Source: Salinivirgaceae bacterium
Lineage (GTDB): Bacteria > Bacteroidota > Bacteroidia > Bacteroidales > SZUA-534
Assembly: GCA_024405635.1 (NCBI GenBank)
Contig: JAKSOL010000006.1
Coordinates: 1 to 46,135 of the forward strand
DNA length: 46,135 bases
Reading direction: 5' to 3'
Positions 13,656 through 22,027 of the stretch are shown piece by piece (position 1 is the first letter of the stretch; each line of letters begins with the position of its first letter). The translations under genes and the position numbers were made by a program. Under the pieces are notes generated by a model that made no database searches, was not told where the DNA came from, and saw only the letters and a program-made list of their open reading frames with translations.

Positions 13656-13685
13656 ATACATACATACATACATACATACATACAT
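13656..13685. repeat. Tetranucleotide microsatellite (ATAC)n
   Basis: Thirty bases made of about 7.5 uninterrupted copies of ATAC, in the intergenic region after the phosphatase gene and 45 bases before a terminator. Such tracts slip during replication. It is not placed at a promoter in an obvious way, so phase variation is only a possibility. Confidence 0.85.
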
Positions 13686-13729
13686 GCACCGCTAATAGTC
13701 GAAAAAAAATACAGAGCTAAAAGAATAAC

Positions 13730-13770
13730 AAAGCCGGCAAATTGTATAACGCAATTTGTCGGCTTTTTTT
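13730..13770 (+). terminator. Rho-independent terminator after the SpoIIE phosphatase gene
   Basis: AAAGCCGGCAAATTG and CAATTTGTCGGCTTT pair over 15 bp with one G-T wobble and a 6-base loop, followed by a T run (13764-13770). Confidence 0.85.
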
Positions 13771-13804
13771 GTTGAATTTCAATAATTTACAAATACAAAA
13801 TATT

Positions 13805-15091
13805 ATGAAACTAAACACCACCAAACTACTAATTGCTGCATTAGCATTGTGCGGCACATGCTTTTTAAGTTGCGAGAAAGAAGAATCATTTTCTCCAGAA
13901 AAATTTGCAGAAAAAATACTTATGGATGAAAATATTGAGATTGAAGAAACAGTAGGTTCATTTGAGGTAGCTATAAGTGTCAAATTTAATAATTGGGATC
14001 CAGAAAAATTAAATAATTGTTGTATATTAATATATACTAACCCCCAAGATGATTGTGAATATTATTCAATTTCAAAGAGTGAGCACGTTTCATGCTATTT
14101 TTCAGATTTATTGCCCAATACAACTTATTATTATAAGGTGGGTGTTGGTGTAAAAAATGATGTGGAGGTATACAGGAAAGGAGAATTACGTTCCTTTACT
14201 ACAGCACCAGCAACACTACTTACAAGCGAAAAAACTGAACGCGATATTACAAGTCTATCAGTTACAGGAACATCGGCTACATATACGCTTATTGATACCA
14301 CATATAAACCAGTTGTTAACCTTTATTATTCAACAAGGAAAACAATATTATCAGCCGATTCAATTAAAAATGCTGATTATGTTCAAATAACATTAAATGG
14401 TTCTGGAGTAAAGAACGAATGCGCAACAATAAAATATTTAAATAAAGCAACTGAATACTATATATGTGCAGATTATGCTTTTGACAAATCGCACAGTTGT
14501 ATGAGTTATATTATTAGTACATATACATATCCATTTTCATACACAGCCAAAGCTGTTGATTTAGGATTGTCAGTTTTGTGGGCTGATAGAAATGTTGGAG
14601 CTGCTAGTGATACAGATCAAGGAGAGGCTTTTCATTTTGGAGACACCATTAAATTTAATGATAACTATAAAAGAGTTGCAGATGAGGATTTATGGACATC
14701 AAAAGACACAATGTATGTAGATTGTTTTCGAGATAACGTAGTTGATATATGTGGTAATCCTAAATATGACGCTGCAGCTGCAAAATTGGGTAATGGATGG
14801 AGAATGCCAAATAAGGAGGAAGTGGAAGAATTAATTGAAAAATGTACCTTCAAGAGAATAGAGTTAATAGTTCCAGATAGGTTTGATAGAGCCCTCCTTG
14901 AAGTAACTGGACCAAATGGTAATACTATGATAGTATATTTGGCTAATAGCATTGGAAGCTGCGTACCATATTGGCTAGGTATTGAAACGTTCAAAAATTA
15001 TCCTCAATATTTTGAACAAAAAGATAAATTAATTATTGGCAATGCATATCGAGGTTATTCAGCCCTAATACGTCCCGTTCGTTCGAAGTAA
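13805..15091 (+). CDS. Surface lipoprotein with fibronectin-like and FISUMP domains
   Basis: 428 residues from the ATG at 13805, which begins a lipoprotein signal ending FLSC (Cys23); an upstream in-frame start at 13742 would lie inside the terminator. Residues about 50-130 look like a fibronectin type III fold (DLLPNTTYYYKVGVGV, GELRSFTTAP), with a second related region to about 245. The C-terminal part (about 250-428) carries the FISUMP pattern: VDLGLSVLWADRNVGA, EAFHFGD and NGWRMPNKEEVEELI. Such proteins are displayed on the cell surface of gut Bacteroidota and Fibrobacter; ligands are unknown. The gene is noticeably more AT-rich than its neighbours and flanked by strong terminators, so it is probably a single-gene, horizontally mobile unit. 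Confidence 0.82.
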   Translation: MKLNTTKLLIAALALCGTCFLSCEKEESFSPEKFAEKILMDENIEIEETVGSFEVAISVKFNNWDPEKLNNCCILIYTNPQDDCEYYSISKSEHVSCYFSDLLPNTTYYYKVGVGVKNDVEVYRKGELRSFTTAPATLLTSEKTERDITSLSVTGTSATYTLIDTTYKPVVNLYYSTRKTILSADSIKNADYVQITLNGSGVKNECATIKYLNKATEYYICADYAFDKSHSCMSYIISTYTYPFSYTAKAVDLGLSVLWADRNVGAASDTDQGEAFHFGDTIKFNDNYKRVADEDLWTSKDTMYVDCFRDNVVDICGNPKYDAAAAKLGNGWRMPNKEEVEELIEKCTFKRIELIVPDRFDRALLEVTGPNGNTMIVYLANSIGSCVPYWLGIETFKNYPQYFEQKDKLIIGNAYRGYSALIRPVRSK

Positions 15092-15174
15092 TAGTTAAAA
15101 CAACTTTTGATACAATTCTTGTATGCGATTTTTAGCTTCTTCTTTTTTTTAGTATAGGAATAGAAACACCCAAC

Positions 15175-15212
15175 AAAAAAAGCCGATGCTTGTATTAGCA
15201 TCGGCTTTTTTT
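15175..15212. terminator. Bidirectional terminator between the FISUMP and GH97 genes
   Basis: AGCCGATGC and GCATCGGCT form a 9-bp stem with an 8-base loop, with an A run on the left and a T run on the right, so it can stop transcription from both convergent genes. Confidence 0.88.
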
Positions 15213-15232
15213 ATGAAAAGCAAGGCCGTTGG

Positions 15233-17170
15233 TTACATAATAACCAAGCCACCGTTTTGAGGAATAGAAACCTTAACGGTTTTCTTTTTGGTCATTTTAG
15301 CTTGTTTAAGCGAACTATTAAGTTTAGCATCGTCGCAGTAAATGCTATAAGTGTTGCCAAGGTCAAAATCGGCAAGATTAAGAGTCAAGGACAAAGGTTT
15401 TTCGTCGGCATTAATACCAACAATGTACCATTTGTTGCCCGAGCGGCGAGCCATTACAACATATTTGCCAGGATAACCATCAATAAATTTAACCTCGTCC
15501 CATAGGGTAGGAACGTTTTTCATAAAGTTGATGGCCCATTCTGGAGCGTCTTCAAGGTTGTTTGGTGCAAGAGCAAAATGTTGCACTGGGCTTTGGAAAA
15601 TAACAGCAGTAGCCAAAGCAAACACATCGCTAGTGCGGCGAGTGTTGCCGCGTGTTCCGTCAAAACCCCAATGTTTGTTAAGAGCGCTGCCGCCAAAATC
15701 CATGTTGCCAACTGTATTGCGAATAAATGGGTGCATGGTGGCGTTAAATGCCTCTTTGTCGCATTCGGCTTGACCAAAGAAAAGGTTTTCGCTAGCGCGA
15801 ACAGCCTCAGCTGCTACAAAGTTTGGATACATTTTTTCCCAACCGCGAGGTAGTGTGCAGCCGTGGAAAATAATGTTTAGACCGTAGTCGTTGGCATCGC
15901 TCAAAATATCTTCATACAAGCGCATGGTTTCTTGTTTATCGCCGCCAAAAAAGTCAATTTTTAAGCCTCGAACACCAATGTCTTTCAACCATTTCATTTC
16001 GGCCTTGCGGTTAATAGCGCGACCCATAATGCCGCGAGGACCTTGTGGAGCGTGGTTCCAATATCCGTTTGAGTTATACCAAAGGTAAATGCCAACATTT
16101 TTAGATGCAGCGTATTTAACTAGCTCTTCCATTTTTTCGTAGCCAATTTGAGTGTCCCACATGGCATCAATTAGCACAGTTTGGTAACCCATGGCAGCGC
16201 TAAAGTCAATGTAGTTTTTTTGCTCGTCGTAGTTGCACGATGGATCCATTTTCATAATCCAACTCCACGAACCACGTCCGTAAACAAACTCTTTGCTTGC
16301 TGCGTATTGCTCTTCAACCAAGTCCCAAGCAACTGTTGTTTCAACAATTGGAGCCAAAGTTTTGCCAAGTGTGATGGTGCGCCAAGGAGTGCTGAAAGGA
16401 AGAGAAACTCCTGGCGAAACTTGTCCGTTGCCGTTGTTCTCTTTTTCTTGTGGGAAACCAATTTTATAGCTATTGCCTTCAACATTTAGTAAGCGCGAAC
16501 CGCAATAAGCGCTAGTTACGCCAGTTTCGCTAATAAGCAACCAACCTTTGTCGCCGTTGCGGAAAAGGCAAGGAAAGGTGTAACCCTCGTTCCACCCGTT
16601 TTTGCCTGTAGCGTCGTCGGCAGTGTAGTGAGTTTCGTAGCTTGGAGCGGTGCCTGCAAAACCTGTCATTGGCAACATTTGTGGGCAAAGAAAGGTGGTT
16701 GAGCCCTCAGGTACCACAAAACCAGTAGCTTCTTCTTTCACAATTGAAGCGTAAAAGTCGTTTTTAGGTTGAAGAATGTTGTAGCGAAAAGCAACATCGC
16801 GGTTGCTAATGTTCCATTCAACTTGCAAAGCGTCTTTGTTTTCGCGTTGAAAAGTAACTATTGCCGAGTTTGCCTCGTAATGCACCTTTGGTTGTTTAAT
16901 AGTTGGAACTGTGTAGTCTTGGCTAATGCTGCGAGTTTTAACATCGGTTATGGATAAACCTTGACTCAAATCAGCAAAGTCGGTTACAAGACCAAGAGGC
17001 GAGTTTTGCATAAACTCAACACCGTTAAGTGCAATGCTGTAGGTTGGTTTGCCGTTGTCGTCTGACACAGTAACCACAATTTGCCCATTAGGACTTTTAA
17101 CAGTTTCGGTACGCGCTATCGCACTAGTTAGTGGAAGCATAGCCGATAAAAGAATCAGTAGTTTTTTCAT
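15233..17170 (-). CDS. Glycoside hydrolase family 97 protein (alpha-glucosidase/alpha-galactosidase type)
   Basis: 645 residues from the ATG at 17170, which opens a signal peptide (MKKLLILLSAMLPLTSAIA). Domain order: GH97 N-terminal beta-sandwich (about 20-280; VKSPNGQIVVTVSDDNG), catalytic barrel (about 290-550; YGRGSWSWIMKMDPSCNYDEQ, GLKIDFFGGDKQE, VAAEAVRASENL), and a C-terminal beta domain. GH97 enzymes hydrolyse alpha-linked glucose or galactose at the outer membrane or in the periplasm. The KIDFF aspartate suggests the retaining, alpha-galactosidase-like subgroup rather than the SusB inverting type, but this needs an alignment. It is divergent from the GH43-esterase gene, with no SusC/SusD pair nearby. 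Confidence 0.93.
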   Translation of the reverse strand: MKKLLILLSAMLPLTSAIARTETVKSPNGQIVVTVSDDNGKPTYSIALNGVEFMQNSPLGLVTDFADLSQGLSITDVKTRSISQDYTVPTIKQPKVHYEANSAIVTFQRENKDALQVEWNISNRDVAFRYNILQPKNDFYASIVKEEATGFVVPEGSTTFLCPQMLPMTGFAGTAPSYETHYTADDATGKNGWNEGYTFPCLFRNGDKGWLLISETGVTSAYCGSRLLNVEGNSYKIGFPQEKENNGNGQVSPGVSLPFSTPWRTITLGKTLAPIVETTVAWDLVEEQYAASKEFVYGRGSWSWIMKMDPSCNYDEQKNYIDFSAAMGYQTVLIDAMWDTQIGYEKMEELVKYAASKNVGIYLWYNSNGYWNHAPQGPRGIMGRAINRKAEMKWLKDIGVRGLKIDFFGGDKQETMRLYEDILSDANDYGLNIIFHGCTLPRGWEKMYPNFVAAEAVRASENLFFGQAECDKEAFNATMHPFIRNTVGNMDFGGSALNKHWGFDGTRGNTRRTSDVFALATAVIFQSPVQHFALAPNNLEDAPEWAINFMKNVPTLWDEVKFIDGYPGKYVVMARRSGNKWYIVGINADEKPLSLTLNLADFDLGNTYSIYCDDAKLNSSLKQAKMTKKKTVKVSIPQNGGLVIM

Positions 17171-17214
17171 ATTTATAATGTTTACGATGATGCGAATATA
17201 ACTTTTTGAGTTAA

Positions 17215-17233
17215 AAAAGTAAAATGTACTTTT
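17215..17233. promoter_or_regulatory. Inverted repeat in the GH97/GH43 divergent intergenic region
   Basis: AAAAGTA (17215-17221) and TACTTTT (17227-17233) form a perfect 7-bp inverted repeat, placed just upstream of a weak -7 box for GH97 (minus-strand TATATTCG, 17193-17200). A similar ATGTACTTT motif recurs near the GH43 promoter at about 17374. A shared operator is possible. Confidence 0.3.
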
Positions 17234-17446
17234 AATTTTTTTACTCAATATTGAAAACAATTTAATGACAAATTATTGATGGATATAGTTTGTAACTATT
17301 TGCATTATAGCGTATTGTGTTGTTGGGGGTTTGCTCAATTGTCTATTTTTTTACTATTTTAAAATTTAAAATATGTACTTTCTACATAAATAATTGTTTC
17401 TTTGCGATAGGCACTTAAGTGCCATAAAACCATTAACTATTTTTAT

Positions 17447-19813
17447 ATGAAAAAAACTCTACTAATGTTGTTAATGGCTGCATCAACAAGCGTATTTGCG
17501 CAACGAGCCATTATCACAACAAGCTACACAGCCGACCCTGCACCATACGTGCATGGCGACACAGTTTATTTGTACACCACGCACGATGCCGACGATGCTG
17601 AAGGCTTTAAAATGTTCGATTGGTTGCTATACACATCAACCGACATGGTAAACTGGACCGACCATGGTGCAGTAGCATCGCTTGCCGATTTTAAATGGTA
17701 CAAAAACGACAACGGAGCATGGGCCGAGCAGGTTATTGAACGCAACGGCAAATGGTACATGTATTGCCCAATTCACGGCAACGGAATCAGTGTGTTGGTT
17801 GCCGATTCTCCTTATGGTCCGTTTGTCGATCCACTAGGTAAACCATTGGTTTGGCAACGTGAACATTGGTACGACATTGACCCAACAGTGTGGATTGACG
17901 ACGATGGCCAAGCTTACATGTATTGGGGCAATCCAAACCTATACTACATAAAGTTGAACGAGGATATGATTTCAACCTCGGGCGATATTGTTATGTTGCC
18001 AAAAATTGAAGATTATCAAGAAGGTCCATGGTTTTACAAACGTGGCGACAATTATTACATGGCATTTGCATCAACATGCTGCCCCGAAGGAATTGGCTAC
18101 GCAATGAGCAAATCGGCAACAGGACCATGGGAATACAAAGGCGACATTATGCCTCACACAGAGCGTAGTCGCGGCAATCATCCTGGAATAATTGACTACA
18201 AAGGTCGCTCGTATGTTTTTGGCTTAAACTATTTGCTTTGGGCCGACAATCTACGCAAACAAGGCAAGCCATATCGCCATGCCGAGCGTCGTTCGGTGTC
18301 GGTGTCGGAAATGCGTTACAATGCCGATGGTACAATTCAGAAAGTTGATTTTTGGCCAGCAAACGGAGTTCGTCAAATTGAAGCACTTAACCCATTTAAA
18401 AGGGTAGAGGCCGAAACAATGTCGTGGAGCGATGGTGTTAAAACACGCAAAGCCGGAAAACTTGGCAACATGATACTAACCAACATTGATAAAGGCGACG
18501 ATGTTTGCATTAGCGGTGTTGATTTTGGTAAAAATGGAGCATCAGTATTTGAAGCTAACGTGCTTAATGTTAAGCAAAAATCAAGCATTACATTGCACAT
18601 TGACCACCCAGCTGGCGAGGTGATTGGTGTTGCTGAATTTACTGCCGATGGTGTAGCAAAAGCAACATTAAAAGGCGCTGCTGGCCGTCACGATTTGTGG
18701 TTTGTGTTTGATGGCGATTTTGAATTTGACTATTGGTTAATGAAAGAAGCAGAAACCGATCAGGCATCAACAGGAAAATACAAACCAGCGGTTACAAACA
18801 TTCGTGGCAGCGAGTATCCAAAAGTAGCAGCTGATGGTACCGCTTTGTTCCGCCTTGCAGCACCGCAAGCCAACGATGTTAAGGTTGACATAGGTGGTGT
18901 GCAATATCCAATGGTGCGCGACAACAAAGGTGTGTGGATGACTGCTGTTGCACCACAATTGCGCGGCATAAACTACTATTACTTAATTGTTGACGGTGTT
19001 AGCATTGTTGACCCAGGAAGCGAAACATTTTACGGTTGTAGCCGCGAGTCGTCGTGCATCGAAATACCCTACGAGCAAGGTGGCGAACGTTTTGAACCAA
19101 AAGATGTGCCTCATGGCGAGGTTACAATGCGTCGCTACTTCTCAAAAACTCACAACGAGTGGCGCCGAATGTTCATTTATTTGCCTGCTGGCTATCAAAA
19201 ATCAAAGCAAAAATACCCAGTGCTTTACTTGCAACATGGTGGTGGCGAAGACGAGCGCGGTTGGAGCAACCAAGGTCGCACCGACATTATTCTTGACAAC
19301 CTTATTGCCGAAGGAAAGGCCAAGCCAATGATTATTGCAATGCTTGACGGCAACTGTGCCGATTTTACAGCCGAAATTGTAAATGAGTGCATTCCAGTTG
19401 TTGAGTCAAACTATCGCGTACTTGCCAACCCCGATAATCGTGCTATTGCAGGTCTTTCAATGGGCGGCATTATGACTTTGAATTTAATGATTGACAAACC
19501 CGAATTGTTCCGCTACTACGGTGTGTTTAGTTCGGGTTGGTGGGCTCAAACTAATGCCTTTTCACGTGGCAACGACAACGAAAAGTACTACAAAAAACTA
19601 ACCGACCAAAAGGACTATTACAACAAACAAATGAAAGTTCTTTGGTTGTCGATGGGAGCAAAAGAAGATATTGCTTACAACAACTGCCAAATAATGATGA
19701 AGCGCTTTGACGAAATAGGTATTAAGTACGAGTATTGGGAAACCCCAGGCGGACATACATGGCCTGTTTGGCGCGAAAGCATTTATCGTTTTGCTCAAAT
19801 GATTTTTAAGTAA
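17447..19813 (+). CDS. GH43 glycosidase-CBM-feruloyl-esterase-like fusion protein
   Basis: 788 residues with a signal peptide (1-18). Domain order: GH43 five-bladed propeller (about 20-305) with candidate base Asp30 (TADPAPYV), pKa modulator Asp145 (DIDPTVW) and acid Glu192 (YQEGPWF); a CBM6-like sandwich (about 315-430; FKRVEAETMSWSDGV); an E-set/CBM48-like domain (about 460-540); and a carbohydrate esterase of the Esterase D/feruloyl type (about 550-788) with Ser671 in GLSMGG and His770 in GGHTW. All catalytic residues appear present. The combination fits removal of arabinose or xylose and ferulate side groups from arabinoxylan. It is divergent from GH97 and followed by a terminator. Confidence 0.9.
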   Translation: MKKTLLMLLMAASTSVFAQRAIITTSYTADPAPYVHGDTVYLYTTHDADDAEGFKMFDWLLYTSTDMVNWTDHGAVASLADFKWYKNDNGAWAEQVIERNGKWYMYCPIHGNGISVLVADSPYGPFVDPLGKPLVWQREHWYDIDPTVWIDDDGQAYMYWGNPNLYYIKLNEDMISTSGDIVMLPKIEDYQEGPWFYKRGDNYYMAFASTCCPEGIGYAMSKSATGPWEYKGDIMPHTERSRGNHPGIIDYKGRSYVFGLNYLLWADNLRKQGKPYRHAERRSVSVSEMRYNADGTIQKVDFWPANGVRQIEALNPFKRVEAETMSWSDGVKTRKAGKLGNMILTNIDKGDDVCISGVDFGKNGASVFEANVLNVKQKSSITLHIDHPAGEVIGVAEFTADGVAKATLKGAAGRHDLWFVFDGDFEFDYWLMKEAETDQASTGKYKPAVTNIRGSEYPKVAADGTALFRLAAPQANDVKVDIGGVQYPMVRDNKGVWMTAVAPQLRGINYYYLIVDGVSIVDPGSETFYGCSRESSCIEIPYEQGGERFEPKDVPHGEVTMRRYFSKTHNEWRRMFIYLPAGYQKSKQKYPVLYLQHGGGEDERGWSNQGRTDIILDNLIAEGKAKPMIIAMLDGNCADFTAEIVNECIPVVESNYRVLANPDNRAIAGLSMGGIMTLNLMIDKPELFRYYGVFSSGWWAQTNAFSRGNDNEKYYKKLTDQKDYYNKQMKVLWLSMGAKEDIAYNNCQIMMKRFDEIGIKYEYWETPGGHTWPVWRESIYRFAQMIFK

Positions 19814-19867
19814 GAAAAATAATTATAGTTGCTGTGGTGTAACTATTTGTTTTTATAGGTTTTATTC

Positions 19868-19901
19868 TAAACCACTCGGGTAGCCCTGGGTGGTTTTTTT
19901 T
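19868..19901 (+). terminator. Terminator after the GH43-esterase gene
   Basis: ACCACTCGGG, loop TAG, CCCTGGGTGGT make an imperfect stem (one bulge), followed by a run of eight or nine T. Confidence 0.75.
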
Positions 19902-19940
19902 ATGTTTGGCAAGAGCAATAATAAGAGATAATAAGCGATT

Positions 19941-21761
19941 TTATTTACCATTAAAATCGCTTACAATGCTTTGAACCATGGCCTTACCTTGTGTAAGTAA
20001 ACTATCGGTTACGTTTTGTTCAACTAGAGTTTTGTTGCCAGCAATATCGTACACAACAAACGCACTGTCGCGCATAAAGGCAAAACCATTGTTGTAAACG
20101 TACATAGCCCAATTGTTGCTATTGTTTATGCTTTTGCTATAAGTAAATTGGTTGAATTGTTGATTAAGCAAATGTCCAATAAGTAGAGGAATGTCGGTTT
20201 GATTTGATAGAGCATCGATTTGAATACCAGAACTTTGCAGTGCGCCGCCAGTAAGAACTAACGGAATGTGAAACTTGCGAGGGTTGGTTGCTGGAGTATT
20301 GTGTGGCAGTCGGCTACCGTGGTCGGCAACAAGAACAACAAGAGTGCTGTCCCACCAAGTTTGAGTGCGAGCAGTGCGCATAAAGGCACCTAAACAGCTA
20401 TCGGTGTAGCAAACGGAGTTAAGAAATTTGCTGTCTTCGGTGTTTTGGTTAAACTGGCTCTGCATTGGAACGTCAAAAGGTTCGTGGCTGCTGAGGGTGA
20501 AAAAAACGTTAAACCATGGCGATTGCTCAGCATTAAGGTCGGTAAGTAGGCGATTGAATACAAAGTGGTCTTGAGCGCCCCATTTTGAGTTCATTTCGTT
20601 ACGAGCAAAGTTGCTTTTGCTTACAATGCGCGAGTATTTTCCAGTTACGCAATACGATTTAAGATTGGCAAAATCGATGTCGCCACCATAGTAAAAGGCT
20701 GAATGATAGCCTAAATCATTAAGGGCGATGCTTAAGTGTGGCAGTTTTTGAGCCTTGTCGGTATATTTCATTATTGAAGTGGTAGGTTGAGCAGGGTAGC
20801 CGCTCAAGATGCAAACAAGGCCTTTGTCGCTACGGTCGGAGTTGCCAAAAAAATTGGTAAACAAAACGCCGCTTTGTGCAATGCTATCGAGATTTGGAGT
20901 GGCATTTTCGCCATTTAAGCAGCCAACTGCTTTGGCAGTAAAACTTTCGAGAATAATCATCAAAATGTTTGGTTTACTGCAGTTTAGTTGAATTTGCTCG
21001 GGTTTTGTGGTGTTGTCATTGTACAGATTGTTAACTATGTTGCTTGCGTTGTTGTTTGGCATAAAGTTCAGCTCCACTTTTTCTTTTGCGTCAACAATCG
21101 AATTGCAAAAATTCCACTGAACATTTATGGCTGCATGATTTGCAAACGTTTCGGAACTGAAATAAACGCTGCCAGTACGTATTGGCATACCAAACCCTCC
21201 GCGAATAGGAATTACAAACAAAGCAGCAACAAACAATAGCAAAGGTGTAGCTGTCCATTTGGTTGGTTTTAAGCTATATACGTTTGGCTCAATAAACTTT
21301 TTATATCCTTTCCAGCAAAGCAAAACCCAACCAATAATCCACAATACAAATAACAACGAAAGCCACACTGGAGTTGATGCTGCAGCTTCTTTAGGAGTTT
21401 TTAAGTAGAGCAATACCGTGCTGTCCATTCTGAATCCCCAATTGCGGTAAAGTTCGCAATCGCAAATGCCAATTATTGAGGCAATTACAAGAAAGAATAG
21501 TGTATAAGTTCCTAAAAAATATCGAGTAAATTTTTCTGAAGCAAAAAACGAGGCGGCCATCACTGGCACAACTAAAATGAGCAAATAACCAGCCATTGAA
21601 AGGTCCAATGCCAATCCATGCCAAAAAGTGAGAAAAATGGTGCTGACACTTAAGTTGCTGGTGTATTGGTAGTTATATAACAAAAAAAACGCTCTTATTG
21701 CAACAAAAAAAGCAATCCAAAAGGCGTAGTACTTTGCAATTATCTTAATACGATTAAGCAT
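19941..21761 (-). CDS. LTA-synthase-like membrane phosphotransferase (alkaline-phosphatase superfamily)
   Basis: 606 residues from the ATG at 21761 (MLNRIKIIAKYY). Five transmembrane helices in the first 200 residues are followed by an extracytoplasmic sulfatase-fold domain. Metal-site motifs include ILMIILESF (Glu) and LVVLVADHGSRLP (Asp-His). The nucleophile loop reads GNSDRSDKGLVCILSG: where homologues have Thr (RTDRG) this one has Ser. In Bacteroidota, which lack teichoic acid, these enzymes probably transfer phosphoglycerol or phosphoethanolamine to glycolipids or surface glycans. It stands alone between terminators and an oppositely oriented gene. Confidence 0.88.
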   Translation of the reverse strand: MLNRIKIIAKYYAFWIAFFVAIRAFFLLYNYQYTSNLSVSTIFLTFWHGLALDLSMAGYLLILVVPVMAASFFASEKFTRYFLGTYTLFFLVIASIIGICDCELYRNWGFRMDSTVLLYLKTPKEAAASTPVWLSLLFVLWIIGWVLLCWKGYKKFIEPNVYSLKPTKWTATPLLLFVAALFVIPIRGGFGMPIRTGSVYFSSETFANHAAINVQWNFCNSIVDAKEKVELNFMPNNNASNIVNNLYNDNTTKPEQIQLNCSKPNILMIILESFTAKAVGCLNGENATPNLDSIAQSGVLFTNFFGNSDRSDKGLVCILSGYPAQPTTSIMKYTDKAQKLPHLSIALNDLGYHSAFYYGGDIDFANLKSYCVTGKYSRIVSKSNFARNEMNSKWGAQDHFVFNRLLTDLNAEQSPWFNVFFTLSSHEPFDVPMQSQFNQNTEDSKFLNSVCYTDSCLGAFMRTARTQTWWDSTLVVLVADHGSRLPHNTPATNPRKFHIPLVLTGGALQSSGIQIDALSNQTDIPLLIGHLLNQQFNQFTYSKSINNSNNWAMYVYNNGFAFMRDSAFVVYDIAGNKTLVEQNVTDSLLTQGKAMVQSIVSDFNGK

Positions 21762-21933
21762 AATATATAGGTGTGAAATTGTTGGCAAAGGTTGTTAAAA
21801 AACGCGTAATACCGAATTTTTTATTTGCTACCGATATTTGTTGTTTCAAGTATAGGCATATTGTAAAAACATGTAAACGATAAAGCTTTTAATGGTTGTA
21901 AGTTGTTGCTAATCATGCAAATAGGTATTGGGT

Positions 21934-21949
21934 AAGTTGTGTACAACTT
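21934..21949. repeat. Palindrome upstream of the OmpA/SprB-like gene
   Basis: AAGTTG-TGTA-CAACTT, a 16-base near-palindrome ending at a TTTG (21948-21951) that could serve as the -33 element. A one-mismatch -7 box (TAATTTCG, 21986-21993) follows, though the spacing is longer than usual. A possible operator. Confidence 0.3.
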
Positions 21950-22027
21950 TTGTGTGTAAGTGTCGGTGGTAGCACCTTTACTTTCTAATTTCGCAACTAG
22001 AAAAATTTGACTATTAATGGAGTAATT

